This document shows, in pieces, positions 26,979 to 36,547 of a stretch of DNA of 64,000 nt (positions within the stretch are counted from its first letter, which is position 1; each line of letters starts with the position of its first letter). This DNA is from Bradyrhizobiaceae bacterium (GTDB taxonomy: Bacteria; Pseudomonadota; Alphaproteobacteria; Rhizobiales; Xanthobacteraceae). The position numbers and the translations under genes are program-made. The DNA lies in the NCBI GenBank assembly GCA_020544565.1, contig CP078014.1, positions 1,797,916-1,861,915 on the forward strand, read 5' to 3'. The notes below the pieces were generated by a model, which saw only the letters and a program-made list of their open reading frames with translations, ran no database searches and was not told the DNA's origin.

Positions 26979-27359
26979 CTACACGGGGGCATAAACCGTT
27001 ATTTCTACCTCGTAAGACACACTGGCGCTCGAGCTAAGCGCTTCATTTGATACGGAAAAGGAAGCGGAATGAGGTGCGTTCCCCGCCTGTATTCCGATAT
27101 TCAGTTTTCGAAACTTGCAATCGTCCCAAATTTTTCTCGCTTGCGGTGAAAATGAAGCCACAAGTTCCACCGCAGCCAAAATTGTCTCATCGAGAGATTC
27201 ATAAACCTCCTTCAATTCAAACGAGGCATCTTCAGCGGTTCGATGCAGAATTAACGCAAATGGCTCAATGGCCTCAAGCAGTTCATCAAGGCTGGATTGA
27301 CTTCGAATATCGATGTCAACATTGAGAAAGGCTGTCGCAGATTTTTCAGACGAGGGCAT
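26979..27359 (-). CDS. hypothetical islet protein between two copies of the ccmH tail
   Basis: I do not recognise this 126-residue acidic, cysteine-poor, soluble-looking protein. It begins MPSSEKSATAFLNVDIDIRS and ends VSYEVEITVYAPV. A two-layer alpha/beta fold is plausible: an LDELLEAIEPF helix, a DETILAAVELVASF helix and a terminal strand. Base composition is clearly more AT-rich than the neighbours. The flanking direct repeat suggests horizontal acquisition at the 3' end of ccmH. Cargo genes of this size often encode immunity or antitoxin-like proteins, but nothing here proves that. 27360-27641 contains no other gene. Confidence 0.55.
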   Translation of the reverse strand: MPSSEKSATAFLNVDIDIRSQSSLDELLEAIEPFALILHRTAEDASFELKEVYESLDETILAAVELVASFSPQARKIWDDCKFRKLNIGIQAGNAPHSASFSVSNEALSSSASVSYEVEITVYAPV

Positions 27360-27641
27360 GATTACCTCTTCTTAAAATACTTTCGATCCATTGCCACGCG
27401 TGAACAGACAATGACCAAAGCACCCTTGTCAGGCAGCGCGTGCATTTCCGCCTGTAAAGTGGATGGTTTCCGATACTGAAAGAGAGAAGGTATTGGTGGG
27501 AATATCAATCTTGGGACGGAGATGAGCGCCTATCCGTAGCTGAATGCCGCCGAGGTCAGATCGCATCAAAATGAGCCGGCTCAGGAAAGGAGGATTCGCC
27601 CACGCGTCTCCGACGCGGCGTCATCTCCAGGAGAAACGGCA

Positions 27642-28136
27642 TTAAACCGGCTTTTGCGCCGAATCCTCGTCCGCGATCAGCGCCTGCAACCGCGCCTCCT
27701 CCTCGGGCGTGAGTCGGGCGGGTGCGTCCGTACCCTCGGAACCGGGCCGGCGGCGGCGATTGTGGAGCCACAGCGCGATGCCGCCGCCCGCCAGCACCAA
27801 CGGCGGGACCAGCCACAGGATCAGGGTGCGGCTCTCGACTGGCGGCTTGAGCAGGACGAATTCGCCATAGCGGGCGACGAGGAAATCCATCACCTGCCGG
27901 TCGGTATCCCCGGCCGCGATGCGCTCGCGCACCAAGAGGCGCAGGTCGCGCGCCAGCGGCGCATCGGAATCGTCGATCGACTGGTTCTGGCAGACCATGC
28001 AGCGCAGTTCGCGCGACAGCGCCCGGGCCCGCGCCTCCTGCGCCGCATCGGCCATGATCTCGTCGGGCTGCACGGCGAAGGCGGCGAATGGCTGGAAGAT
28101 CGTAGCGACGGCCAGTAAAACCGCGCAGTAGCGCAC
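27642..28136 (-). CDS. ccmH: cytochrome c maturation protein CcmH (CycL)
   Basis: Membrane-anchored periplasmic thiol reductase that keeps apocytochrome c heme-binding cysteines reduced for ligation. The 164-residue protein has a signal peptide (residues 1-22, ending PFAAFA), the redox motif LRCMVCQNQSIDDSD near residue 45, and a C-terminal membrane segment (LILWLVPPLVLAGGGIALWL) near residue 110. There is no ATG at a sensible place: the start is probably GTG 28136 or one of the TTG codons at 28139/28142, directly beside a repeat element. It is the last gene of the ccmI-E-F-H (cycHJKL) set. Its 3' end is duplicated at 26889-26970. Confidence 0.9.
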   Translation of the reverse strand: MRYCAVLLAVATIFQPFAAFAVQPDEIMADAAQEARARALSRELRCMVCQNQSIDDSDAPLARDLRLLVRERIAAGDTDRQVMDFLVARYGEFVLLKPPVESRTLILWLVPPLVLAGGGIALWLHNRRRRPGSEGTDAPARLTPEEEARLQALIADEDSAQKPV

Positions 28137-28160
28137 CAACAATCGTGCAACAGGCGGGAT

Positions 28161-28278
28161 TCGCCCCCTCTCCCTGCTGGGGAGAGGGTTGGGGTGAGGG
28201 GCGCTAGGTATCAAAACTGAAATCCGATCCCCCTTACCCGGCCCGACGCGCCGACCTCTCCCCGCTGGGGTGAGGTGA
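28161..28278. repeat. composite intergenic palindromic element, family A
   Basis: Two hairpins back to back. One has CCCTCTCCCTGCTGGGGAGAGGG plus TTGGGGTGAGG (cited in parts); the other has TCACC...CCGACCTCTCCCCGC near 28232-28275. Closely related composites lie at 30968-31125 and 40593-40712. It fills the ccmF-ccmH gap. Confidence 0.8.
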
Positions 28279-28309
28279 AGAAAAGCTCGGAGACACTCAC
28301 CCCATCCTC

Positions 28310-28438
28310 GATGTCGTCCCCGCGCAGGCGGGGACCCAGACTCCCTGCCTTTCGCATTGACGCGAGATCGCGCCACCGCTTTCACCGAGGGTTCGGTGGT
28401 GATGGGTCTCCGCCTGCGCGGGGACGACTCTGGATGTG
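28310..28438. repeat. inverted-repeat element, family E
   Basis: CGTCCCCGCGCAGGCGGGGAC at 28315-28335 is repeated in inverted form as GTCTCCGCCTGCGCGGGGACGAC at 28406-28428, giving a long imperfect hairpin about 110 bp across. Together with the family A element it accounts for the 325-bp gap between ccmH and ccmF, which holds no gene. Confidence 0.7.
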
Positions 28439-28461
28439 TGTTTGCGACCATGCCGGACATC

Positions 28462-30453
28462 TTACTCCGCCGCCTGCAGCTCGCCGGATTTCCGCGCCAT
28501 CTTGGCCGGCTTCGGCGCGCCGACGCGCAAACGGCGATCGGTCAGCGACAGGAATCCGCCGAACGCCATCAGCAGCGGCCCGAACCAGATCAGCAGCACC
28601 AACGGCTTGTGATAGATGCGCACCGCCACCGAGCCGTCGGCGTGGCTGTCGCCGAGCGAGATGTAGAGCTGGCTCGCGCCGCGCGTCAGCAGCGCCGCTT
28701 CCGTGGTGGACATGCCGCGGGTGGAGAAATTCCGTTTCGACGGCGCCATGGTGCCGATGGTGCGCCCATCCAGCGTCACCGTGAAGTGCGCCACCGAGGC
28801 GCGGTAATTCGGCCCCTGCTGCTGGGTCACGTCATCGAGGCGCACCGCATAGCCGCCGACGGTGACGGTCTCGTTCGGCCGCATCGAGGCGATGCTCTCC
28901 GAATTCCACGTGGTCTCGCAGACGATGCCGATCAGGGCGATGCCGAGGCCGGCATGGGCGAAGGCCGTGCCCCAGGCCGAGCGCGGCAGGCCGCGCGCGC
29001 GGCGCAGCGCAATGGGAAGCGGCGTGCGGAACAGTTGCGTGCGCTCGACGATATCGCTGAGCGCGCCGACAACGACGTAGACCGCGACGCCGATCATCAG
29101 CGGCGCGAACGTCCCGCCGCCCCGGGTCCATGCCCACACCAGCGCGACCGTGACGAGGCCGAGCGCGGCCGCCGCCATCAGCCGCTGCGCCGCGCCGTAG
29201 AGATCGCCGCGCTTCCACGCCAGTTGTGTACCGAACGGCACCGCCAGCAGCAGCGGCAGGAACAGCGGCGCGAAGGTGAGATTGAAGAACGGCGCGCCCA
29301 CCGAAATCTTGTCGCCGGTGAGAACCTCCAGCGCCAGCGGATACAGCGTGCCGACGAACACCGTGGCGCAGGCCGTGGTCAGAAGCAGGTTGTTCAGCAC
29401 CAGCGCGCCCTCGCGCGACACCGGCGCGAACAGGCCGCCCTGCTTCAGCGCCGGGGCGCGCCACGCATACAGGCCGAGGCTGCCGCCGATGAACAGGCAC
29501 AGGATCATCAGGATGAAGACGCCGCGCGCCGGATCGCTGGCGAAGGTGTGCACCGAGGTGAGCACGCCCGAGCGCACCAGGAAGGTGCCGAGCAACGACA
29601 GCGAGAAGGTCAGGATCGCAAGCAGGATGGTCCAGACTTTCAGCGCCTCGCGCTTCTCCATCACCACGGCGGAATGCAGCAGCGCGGTGCCGGCGAGCCA
29701 CGGCATCAGCGAGGCGTTCTCCACCGGGTCCCAGAACCACCAGCCACCCCAGCCGAGCTCGTAATAGGCCCAGTAGGAGCCCATGGCGATGCCGAGGGTG
29801 AGGAAGATCCACGCCATCAGCGTCCACGGCCGCACCCAGCGCGCCCAGGCGGCGTCGATGCGGCCCTCGATCAGCGCGGCGACGGCGAAGGAGAACGAAA
29901 TCGAGAAACCGACATAGCCGAGATAGAGCATCGGCGGATGCAGCGCGAGGCCGATGTCCTGCAGGATCGGGTTGAGGTCGCGGCCCTCGATCGGCGGATT
30001 GGCGATGCGCAGGAACGGATTCGAGGTGGCGAGAATGAACAGATAGAACGCCGCGCCGACCCACGCCTGCACCGCCAGCACCAGCGCGCGCAGCGCGCGC
30101 GGCAGGTTGTTGCCGAACGCCGCCACCAGCGCGCCGAACAGCGACAGGATCAGCACCCACAGCAGCATGGAGCCTTCGTGATTGCCCCACACGCCGGTGA
30201 TCTTGTAGATCATCGGCTTCAGCGAATGCGAATTCTCGTAGACGTTCACCACCGAGAAATCCGAGGTGACGTGCAGCCACGTCAGCGCGGCGAACGAGAG
30301 CGCCGCGAAGGCGAACTGCATCAGCGCGGTCGAGCGCGCCACGTTCATCAGCGCGACATCGCGCAGCCGCACGCCGGCCACCGGCACCACCGACTGGATC
30401 AGCGCCAGCGCCAACGCCAGCACCAGCGCGTAGTGGCCGGTTTCCGCGATCAT
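28462..30453 (-). CDS. ccmF: cytochrome c heme lyase subunit CcmF (CycK)
   Basis: Large polytopic inner-membrane protein that attaches heme from holo-CcmE to apocytochrome c. It has 663 residues and about 15 membrane segments. The tryptophan-rich WWD signature [19 protein letters not shown] lies near residue 230. A large periplasmic loop follows near residues 510-620, then a final TM ([20 protein letters not shown]). Length and order are normal. Its start overlaps the ccmE stop by 4 nt (translational coupling). ccmH follows after a repeat-filled gap. Confidence 0.96.
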   Translation of the reverse strand: MIAETGHYALVLALALALIQSVVPVAGVRLRDVALMNVARSTALMQFAFAALSFAALTWLHVTSDFSVVNVYENSHSLKPMIYKITGVWGNHEGSMLLWVLILSLFGALVAAFGNNLPRALRALVLAVQAWVGAAFYLFILATSNPFLRIANPPIEGRDLNPILQDIGLALHPPMLYLGYVGFSISFSFAVAALIEGRIDAAWARWVRPWTLMAWIFLTLGIAMGSYWAYYELGWGGWWFWDPVENASLMPWLAGTALLHSAVVMEKREALKVWTILLAILTFSLSLLGTFLVRSGVLTSVHTFASDPARGVFILMILCLFIGGSLGLYAWRAPALKQGGLFAPVSREGALVLNNLLLTTACATVFVGTLYPLALEVLTGDKISVGAPFFNLTFAPLFLPLLLAVPFGTQLAWKRGDLYGAAQRLMAAAALGLVTVALVWAWTRGGGTFAPLMIGVAVYVVVGALSDIVERTQLFRTPLPIALRRARGLPRSAWGTAFAHAGLGIALIGIVCETTWNSESIASMRPNETVTVGGYAVRLDDVTQQQGPNYRASVAHFTVTLDGRTIGTMAPSKRNFSTRGMSTTEAALLTRGASQLYISLGDSHADGSVAVRIYHKPLVLLIWFGPLLMAFGGFLSLTDRRLRVGAPKPAKMARKSGELQAAE

Positions 30454-30923
30454 TTCGCGCTTCCCGGCGCGCCCGGCGCCTTCTTCTCGTAGTCGTCCTT
30501 CCAGTGGCCGGTCTTCTTCAGTTCGTCGGCCACGGCCTTCGGCATGTAGGTCTCGTCATGCTTGGCGAGCACGGTGTCGGCTCTGAACACGCCGCTGGCG
30601 TCGAGGGTGCCTTCGGTGATGACGCCCTGCCCCTCGCGGAACAGGTCGGGCAGGATGCCCTGATAGGCCACCGGCAGGCTGGCGTTGCCATCGGTGATGT
30701 CGAAACGCACCTTGAGCTGCTCGCCGCGCACCAGCGAGCCCTCGCGCACCATGCCGCCGAGGCGGAAGCGCTGGCCGGGCTGGAGATTCTTTTCCGCCGC
30801 CATGGTCGGCGTCGAGAAGAACACGATGGAATCGCGCAGCGCGTTGAGCACCAGCGCCGCCGCCACCGCGAGCACCGCGAGCGCGCCTCCGATCAATGTC
30901 AACCGCCGCTGCTTGCGCGTCAT
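30450..30923 (-). CDS. ccmE: heme chaperone CcmE (CycJ)
   Basis: Periplasmic, membrane-anchored protein that binds heme covalently and hands it to CcmF. The 157-residue protein has an N-terminal anchor ([21 protein letters not shown]), an OB-fold region ([15 protein letters not shown] near residue 52), and the heme-binding histidine in [11 protein letters not shown] near residue 122. The C-terminal tail is charged. The gene is coupled to ccmF by a 4-nt overlap. The upstream gap to ccmI (30924-31167) holds a repeat element rather than a gene. Confidence 0.96.
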   Translation of the reverse strand: MTRKQRRLTLIGGALAVLAVAAALVLNALRDSIVFFSTPTMAAEKNLQPGQRFRLGGMVREGSLVRGEQLKVRFDITDGNASLPVAYQGILPDLFREGQGVITEGTLDASGVFRADTVLAKHDETYMPKAVADELKKTGHWKDDYEKKAPGAPGSAK

Positions 30924-30967
30924 TGCATCATTTCCGTGTTTGTCCGCATGCCGACAATCATCGCGAT

Positions 30968-31125
30968 CTACTCCCTCTCCCCCATAGCTCGTCGAAGACG
31001 AGCGTAAACGCTCTTATGGGGGAGAGGGTTGGGGTGAGGGGGTACAATTTTAAGCGCTGACATCGATCCCCCTCACCCGGCAGGCTGCGCATGCCGACCT
31101 CTCCCCGCGGGGGAGAGGTGAAGAA
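30968..31125. repeat. composite palindromic element (family A) with a family B palindrome inside its hairpin loop
   Basis: Same layout as 28161-28278, with a left hairpin, a short unique core (about 31046-31067) and a right hairpin. The first hairpin's loop has been replaced by the 39-bp palindromic unit at 30982-31020 (CCATAGCTCGTCGAAGACG then AGCGTAAACGCTCTTATGGG). The same unit occurs five more times in the window. Confidence 0.8.
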
Positions 31126-31167
31126 AGAGATTTTGCTGCGCGCCAATCGCGTATCCATGACTCGCAT

Positions 31168-32268
31168 CTACCCATCCAGTCCGAGGCTTTTCAGCCCGTC
31201 GTTCAACTGCTGCAACCGGGCGGCGTTGCCGCCGAGCGCGGCGCGCGCGTCGCCACGCGCGGCCTGCGCCTTGTCGCGCTCGCCGAGCACCATATAGGCG
31301 CGCACCAGCCGCAACCAACCCTCGACATCGTCGCCGTTGTCCTTCAGCCGCGCGGCGAGACGATCCACCATGCCGCGGATCATGGCGTTGCGGTCGCCCT
31401 CCGCCATGTCGCGCGCCGCCGCGGCCGCCCCGTCGGGCAATTGCGGCGCGGCGACGCCGATGCGGGTCAGCGCACCCTGCACCAGCGGCCGCCACGGCGC
31501 ATCGGCCGGAGCGGTCTCCAGCATGGCGCGCCAGATGGTGGCGGCCTCGTCGCGCCGGCCATCCTGCTCGGCGGCGAGGCCGGTGAAATAGCGCGCCTTC
31601 ACCTCGGTGGGATCGAGCGCAAGAGCGCGGTCGAATTCAGCCTTGGCCTCGGCGGTCACCACGCCACTGGCGGCCCCGGCGATGGCCTCGCCGAGGTCAG
31701 CACGGCGCGAGGCGGTCTCGCCGTTATAGGTGATGGCATTGCGCCAGGCACGCACAGCGTCGCCATAGCGGCCGGTGCGCGTCAGCACCGGGGCCAGCAC
31801 TTCCCAGCCGCGGCCGTCCGCAGGATTTTTCTCGAGATGGTTTTCCACCTGCGCGATCAGCGCTTCCATGGAGGATGCGGCGACCGGCGCGCGGGCGCGC
31901 GACGCCAGCGGAACATCGCCCAGGAACGGCGAGCCGAATCGCGCGTAAAGCATCACTGCGAGCACCGGCAGCCCGACCAGCGCCACCACCGACACGGCGC
32001 GGCGGAAGGTCCGGCCAGAGGTCGAAGCCACGGCGGGCGCGGCCTCCGACGCCGCCAGCAGGCGGCGGCCGATCTCGATGCGCGCGGCCTCCGCTTCGGC
32101 GGGTCCGATCAGGCCGAGGTCGGCATCGCGCTGGATTTCGGCGAGCTGGTCCTTGTAGACCACCGCCTCGCTGCCCTCGCGCGCGCCGCCGTTGCCGCGC
32201 CCGAGTGGCCACAGCACGGCGAATACCGCCGCGGCGGTCATCAGCGCGAACACGAACCAGAGTGTCAT
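31168..32268 (-). CDS. ccmI: cytochrome c maturation protein CcmI (CycH), TPR apocytochrome chaperone
   Basis: Inner-membrane protein that binds apocytochrome c C termini and delivers them to the CcmFH heme ligation complex. The 366-residue protein has two N-terminal TM segments (residues 3-21 and about 92-112) around a cytoplasmic loop with a leucine-rich helix (YKDQLAEIQRDADLGLIG). A periplasmic TPR region follows (LIAQVENHLEKNPADGRGWE, ARYFTGLAAEQDGRRDEA). It is the first gene of the leftward ccmI-ccmE-ccmF-ccmH set, with its promoter probably in 32269-32445. Confidence 0.93.
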   Translation of the reverse strand: MTLWFVFALMTAAAVFAVLWPLGRGNGGAREGSEAVVYKDQLAEIQRDADLGLIGPAEAEAARIEIGRRLLAASEAAPAVASTSGRTFRRAVSVVALVGLPVLAVMLYARFGSPFLGDVPLASRARAPVAASSMEALIAQVENHLEKNPADGRGWEVLAPVLTRTGRYGDAVRAWRNAITYNGETASRRADLGEAIAGAASGVVTAEAKAEFDRALALDPTEVKARYFTGLAAEQDGRRDEAATIWRAMLETAPADAPWRPLVQGALTRIGVAAPQLPDGAAAAARDMAEGDRNAMIRGMVDRLAARLKDNGDDVEGWLRLVRAYMVLGERDKAQAARGDARAALGGNAARLQQLNDGLKSLGLDG

Positions 32269-32445
32269 TCCAGCAAATTCCGACGAAACCTGTCCGGCCG
32301 GGTTACATCACGGCTGGCAGGCGCGCGCAATCGGCCATTCCGACACAGATTCAACGGGATTGCGGCCATGCCGGCGCCTCATTTCGCGCGAACGGAAACC
32401 CGCCGCGACCCAAGCAGCGGCAGGGGCGCGAAGCCTTGCGCTGGA

Positions 32446-33903
32446 TCAACCGGCGCGCGACGGCCGGACGGGCGTCCCGGGCGCGGCGGTCTTGGAATCG
32501 GCTTTGGATTCGGCGGTCTTGGCTTCAGCAGCCTTGGGTTCCGCCGGCCGGGCCATCTCGGCGGCCTTGGACATCAGCGTAGCGTAGTCCGGGCCGAACA
32601 GAACGTCGCAAAACCGGATCGCGGCCTGCATCTGGGCATGGCGATAGGCCCGCACCCGGGCATCCGGCGTGCGCAGCGATTCCACCAGCGTCTCGGTGGC
32701 CTTCTCGACAGAGTGCTGCAATTCGTTGTAGGCGCGCAGCGAGGCCTCGTTGATCGCGAGTTCCCCGGCATAGGTGCGACACATGCCGACGAAATCGATC
32801 AGCGCGGCGGTGTCATCGACATCGGCCGGATCGATGCGGCTGGCGGCGGTGACGTCCTTGTCCGGCCCCTGCCGCAGCAGGCGGCGCACCCGGCCCGGCA
32901 CACCGTCGATCTCCGATTGCAGCGCGGCGGAAATCTCGGTGCGGATCGCGGCGAGCTGGCGGCCCCAGGCGGAATCGGCGCGGATATCCAGCTCGGTGCG
33001 CAGGCCGCGCATGCCGTCATGCAGCGCCTTGAGCTGGTTCGCGGTGTCTTTGAACTGGCCGCGCCGGATATCGGCACGCAGGTCGCCCGCGACCCGCGAC
33101 AGGTCGTGGATCGCCATGGTCACGGTGATGCCGTAGGGCGTGCCCGCAACGCGGATCTCGTCGTCGGAAGCGGCGACCGCGATGCCGAGGCGCACGATCT
33201 GCCACGGCGCGGCCAGCCGCTGCATCACCAGCGCCAGCGCGAACGGCAGCACCTGCGGCTTCTGCAGCGACGGCAGGTTGAGCGCCTCCATCGCCGCTGC
33301 GATCTGGGCTTCGGAAAATTGCCGGACCTGGCCGGGCAGCTTGAGGTTGAGCTTGTCGAGCGCCTCGCGCGCGTTCAGCACCGCGCCGATGGAGACCATG
33401 TCCTCGACCACGCTCGGCGCGCCGATGCGGCCGAGAGCCCGCGGACGCTCGCCGGCGGGCACCGCGCCGGTGGCCTCAGCGATGGCCTGCGCGGCGGCGC
33501 GTTGAACGCCACGCACCGCGCCCGGAATATCGGTGGTTTTCGGATCAGCCAGGGCCGCCTCGAAAGCGCGGACGGCATCGGGGCAGCCGTCGCGGCCGAG
33601 CCACAGCCACACCGGCGCCAGCGAGGCGCGGCGGATCTGCCCCGGCCGGACCGCCCCTGCACTGTCGGTGAGAAACGGTTCCAGCGCCCGGAATACCGTG
33701 CGCATAGCATCGCCGCTGCGCGGGGCCGTGTCCCGATCCGGACCACGCACCAGCCCGCGCAACTGTTCGAGCACGACGCCCGCCACCGCGACGTCGTCGC
33801 CGCGCTCGATGGCGCGCTCGAACTCGCGCATCAGCAGCGCCTGCGCCGTGGGCGGAAGCTGTCCGAGATACGCTCGCAATCGCTCGATCGACGCTGGATT
33901 CAT
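32446..33903 (-). CDS. conserved hypothetical protein, mostly helical
   Basis: I do not recognise the family. The 485-residue protein has no signal peptide or membrane segment and is predominantly helical, with Ala/Arg/Leu-rich amphipathic stretches. A Glu/Lys/Ala-rich low-complexity tail (PKAAEAKTAESKADSKTAA) occupies about the last 35 residues. Segments such as LNAREALDKLNLKLPGQVRQF and MCRTYAGELAINEASLRAYN look structured. It lies between the kinase gene upstream and ccmI downstream in the same direction, with gaps of 104 and 177 bp. A cytoplasmic structural or regulatory role is all that can be suggested. Confidence 0.8.
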   Translation of the reverse strand: MNPASIERLRAYLGQLPPTAQALLMREFERAIERGDDVAVAGVVLEQLRGLVRGPDRDTAPRSGDAMRTVFRALEPFLTDSAGAVRPGQIRRASLAPVWLWLGRDGCPDAVRAFEAALADPKTTDIPGAVRGVQRAAAQAIAEATGAVPAGERPRALGRIGAPSVVEDMVSIGAVLNAREALDKLNLKLPGQVRQFSEAQIAAAMEALNLPSLQKPQVLPFALALVMQRLAAPWQIVRLGIAVAASDDEIRVAGTPYGITVTMAIHDLSRVAGDLRADIRRGQFKDTANQLKALHDGMRGLRTELDIRADSAWGRQLAAIRTEISAALQSEIDGVPGRVRRLLRQGPDKDVTAASRIDPADVDDTAALIDFVGMCRTYAGELAINEASLRAYNELQHSVEKATETLVESLRTPDARVRAYRHAQMQAAIRFCDVLFGPDYATLMSKAAEMARPAEPKAAEAKTAESKADSKTAAPGTPVRPSRAG

Positions 33904-34007
33904 CCGCCCGGACGCTGACCCTTCGGCCCCGCGCTGCGCGGGTGCCCATCGGGCGTTGTAGCGCGGGCGTCGTTAATGCCCGGTTGAGGCGAGCGCCGGC
34001 AGGGCCG

Positions 34008-35480
34008 TTAAACCCCCGGCAGCGCCAGTTCGGCGCGCAGGCCGCCGATCGGGGCCGCGCTGAGCGTCAGGCTGCCGCCGTAGAGCAGCGCCAGATCGGT
34101 GACGATGGACAGGCCGAGGCCCGAACCGGGCTTGGTCTCGTCGAGGCGCTGGCCGCGGCGGGCGACCTGGGTGCGCTCCAGCGGCGACAGCCCCGGCCCG
34201 TCGTCGTCCACGATGATGCGCAGCACCGGGTCCTGCGCCCCGCCGGGGCCGCGCTCCGCCAGGACCTCGATGACCACCTGGTGGGCCGCCCATTTGCAGG
34301 CATTGTCCACGAGGTTGCCGGCCATCTCCTCGAGGTCCTGGCGCTCGCCGCGAAAGCGGGCGCCGGGGGCGATCTCGGCCTCGATCAGCAGGTCGCGGGC
34401 GCGGTGGATCTTCTCCATGGTCCGCGCCAGCGCCTCGACCACCGGCCCGACCTCGGTGATGGTGGCGATGTTCTGCACCCGGGCGGCGATGCGCGCGCGT
34501 TCCAGATGGTGCGCCACCTGATTGCGCATGATGTCCGCCTGCTCCAGCACCTTGGCGGCGAGCGGATCGTTGCCGCTCGCGGTGGCCTCGTTGACGATCA
34601 CCGACAGCGGCGTCTTGATGGCGTGGGCGAGATTGCCGACATGGGTGCGCGAGCGCTCGACGATGGCGCGGTTGGCGTCGATCAGCGCGTTGGTCTCGCG
34701 CGCGAGCGGCGCGATCTCGCGCGGGAATTCACCTTCGAGCCGCTCGGCATGGCCGGAACGGATGGCCGACAGCGAGGCGGAAATGCGCTTGAGCGGGGCG
34801 AGGCCGTAGCGCACCTGGAACAGGGTGGTCAGCAGCAGGCCGATGGACAGCGCGACGAAGGTGCCGGCGACATAGGTGTTGAAATTCCACACCTCGTCCT
34901 CGATCTCGGTAGCGTCGCCCGCCACCTGCGCCAGATATTTCCCGTCGGCGCCGAGATCGACCTGCCGCTCCACCATGCGCAGGCGCTGGTTCTCCGGCCC
35001 GGTGACATAGCCGAGGCGGACGCCGGACGGGTCGAGTTCGACGCCCTCGTCCTCGAGCTTCGGCAGCGTTGCATCCCACAGCGAGCGCGACGCGCGCACT
35101 TCCTTCTTGTCGCCGTCGATCCGCGCCATGCGCCAGTACCAGCCCGACAGCGGCAGTTCGAACAGCGGCTCGCCGAGCGACTGCACCGAGCGGTCGCGCG
35201 ACGGCTCCCGCGCCTTCTCGCCCTTGTCGGCCCGCTGGTTCTTTCCACCCTTGTCGGTCCGCTCGCTTTTGCCCCCCTTCTCGCTGCGCTCGCCAGTCTC
35301 ATCCGGCTCGGTCGCTTCGGCGATCAGGGTGCGCAGATAAAAATTGAGGCGGCGGTCGAAGGCGCGCTCGGTGGAGCGCTTGTACACCGTGGACAGCCCG
35401 ATGCCGGTGAGGACGAGGATCAGCACCACCCACGCCGTCGCCGCCAGGAACAGGCGGGTCGCGAGCGATCTAGCGCGCAT
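34008..35480 (-). CDS. PhoQ-type sensor histidine kinase with a lysine-rich periplasmic insertion
   Basis: A 490-residue kinase. TM1 is near residues 9-29 (LFLAATAWVVLILVLTGIGL) and TM2 near 205-225. The periplasmic domain contains a charged low-complexity stretch at about residues 60-95 with a GGKSERTDKGGKNQRADKG repeat. The H-box VGNLAHAIKTPLSVIVNEA (near residue 280) has the HAIKTP form typical of PhoQ-like kinases. An HATPase domain ends with DDDGPGLSP and GSGLGLSIVTDLALLYGG. It overlaps the regulator gene by 11 nt. The charged insert could bind cations or anionic envelope polymers (inference). Confidence 0.92.
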   Translation of the reverse strand: MRARSLATRLFLAATAWVVLILVLTGIGLSTVYKRSTERAFDRRLNFYLRTLIAEATEPDETGERSEKGGKSERTDKGGKNQRADKGEKAREPSRDRSVQSLGEPLFELPLSGWYWRMARIDGDKKEVRASRSLWDATLPKLEDEGVELDPSGVRLGYVTGPENQRLRMVERQVDLGADGKYLAQVAGDATEIEDEVWNFNTYVAGTFVALSIGLLLTTLFQVRYGLAPLKRISASLSAIRSGHAERLEGEFPREIAPLARETNALIDANRAIVERSRTHVGNLAHAIKTPLSVIVNEATASGNDPLAAKVLEQADIMRNQVAHHLERARIAARVQNIATITEVGPVVEALARTMEKIHRARDLLIEAEIAPGARFRGERQDLEEMAGNLVDNACKWAAHQVVIEVLAERGPGGAQDPVLRIIVDDDGPGLSPLERTQVARRGQRLDETKPGSGLGLSIVTDLALLYGGSLTLSAAPIGGLRAELALPGV

Positions 35481-36147
35481 CGGCGGTGGGCGGCGGCGTC
35501 AGCAGATAGCCGAGGCCGCGCACGGTCTGGATGATGTCGACGTCGAGCTTCTTGCGGATGCGGCCGACAAAAACCTCGATGGTGTTGCTGTCGCGGTCAA
35601 AGTCCTGATCGTAGAGATGCTCGACCAGTTCGGTGCGCGACACCACCCGCCCGGCATGATGCATCAGATAGGCCAGCAGGCGATATTCATGCGACGTCAT
35701 CTTGACCGGATTGCCGCCGACGCTGACGCGGCCGGTGCGGGTGTCCAGCACCACCGGGCCGCAGGTCAGTTCGGACTGGGCGTGGCCCGCGCTTCGCCGC
35801 AGCAGCGCGCGGATGCGCGCCAGCACTTCCTCCAGATGGAACGGCTTGGCGACGTAATCGTCGGCACCGGCGTCGAAGCCCTGCACCTTGTCCGACCAGC
35901 GGTCACGCGCGGTCAGGATCAGCACCGGCATGCTGCGCTTGTTGCGCCGCCACGCCTCCAGCACCGAGATGCCGTCCATCTTGGGCAGGCCGATATCGAG
36001 CACCACCGCGTCGTAAGGCTCACTGTCGCCGAGGAAGTGCCCCTCCTCGCCGTCAAAGGCGCGATCCACCACATAGCCCGCGTCGGTCAGCGCCGTGGTG
36101 AGCTGGCGGTTGAGGTCGGGATCGTCTTCGACAACGAGCAGGCGCAA
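35470..36147 (-). CDS. OmpR/PhoP-family response regulator
   Basis: A 225-residue regulator. The receiver starts MRLLVVEDDPDLNRQLTTAL and has the phospho-acceptor Asp in YDAVVLDIGLPKMDG near residue 51 and the conserved Lys in VAKPFHLEEVLARI near residue 101. The C-terminal winged helix has MTSHEYRLLAYLMHHAGRVV and TIEVFVGRIRKKLDV. It is coupled to the kinase gene by overlap. The 157-bp upstream gap to the phage-like lysis genes should hold the pair's promoter, but no clear box is visible. Confidence 0.94.
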   Translation of the reverse strand: MRLLVVEDDPDLNRQLTTALTDAGYVVDRAFDGEEGHFLGDSEPYDAVVLDIGLPKMDGISVLEAWRRNKRSMPVLILTARDRWSDKVQGFDAGADDYVAKPFHLEEVLARIRALLRRSAGHAQSELTCGPVVLDTRTGRVSVGGNPVKMTSHEYRLLAYLMHHAGRVVSRTELVEHLYDQDFDRDSNTIEVFVGRIRKKLDVDIIQTVRGLGYLLTPPPTADAR

Positions 36148-36304
36148 GGGAATCTCCGCGAATGCGAGCGTGCAGACGCCTTAGATGAGCGGCGCGGCGG
36201 TGAACGGGCGATGAACGGAACCGCCCGCCCCGGATGACTTTTTAGTCACGTGCACGCCGCCTTGTGACGGGTTACGCCTAACACGCCGCGGCGGACGGCC
36301 CAAC

Positions 36305-36547
36305 TCATTTTGCCGCTCCCCAGCCGCAAAGGCTTTTCCCAGCGGCGTTGTGCTCCTTGATCTGCGCGACGGTTTGCGCGGTGTCGGACCGCGACCAGGA
36401 CACCGGCCTGAATGATCCGCAGGCGACCAGCGCCGGATCAATCGCGCCGGAACCCGTCGTCTGACAGGACGCCAGATGGATCGCGAGCCAGATCAGCCCG
36501 CACAAGATCACGGGCCGCCCGGGCCCGCGCGATGGCGTCGTTGGCAT
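36305..36547 (-). CDS. outer-membrane spanin-like lipoprotein (Rz1-like), nested with the preceding gene
   Basis: An 80-residue protein with a lipoprotein signal: basic N terminus, hydrophobic VILCGLIWLAIHLAS, then lipobox LASC with Cys near residue 28. The mature part reads CGSFRPVSWSRSDTAQTVAQ, then IKEHNAAGKSLCGW, a pattern I associate with Rz1-like phage lysis proteins (from memory, not a search). Its first 110 nt overlap the upstream small membrane-protein gene in another frame, the arrangement of Rz/Rz1 spanin pairs. It is the last gene of the GTA-like cluster. Spanins fuse inner and outer membranes at lysis. Confidence 0.6.
   Translation of the reverse strand: MPTTPSRGPGRPVILCGLIWLAIHLASCQTTGSGAIDPALVACGSFRPVSWSRSDTAQTVAQIKEHNAAGKSLCGWGAAK

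Noticed and set aside
28357..30492. 711-codon plus-strand frame opposite ccmF
   Set aside because: Antisense to ccmF with low-complexity Arg/His/Gln/Asp composition. The ccmF family match and coupling with ccmE settle the strand.
31441..33918. 825-codon plus-strand frame
   Set aside because: Runs antisense through ccmI and the 485-codon unknown gene and has no recognisable domain.
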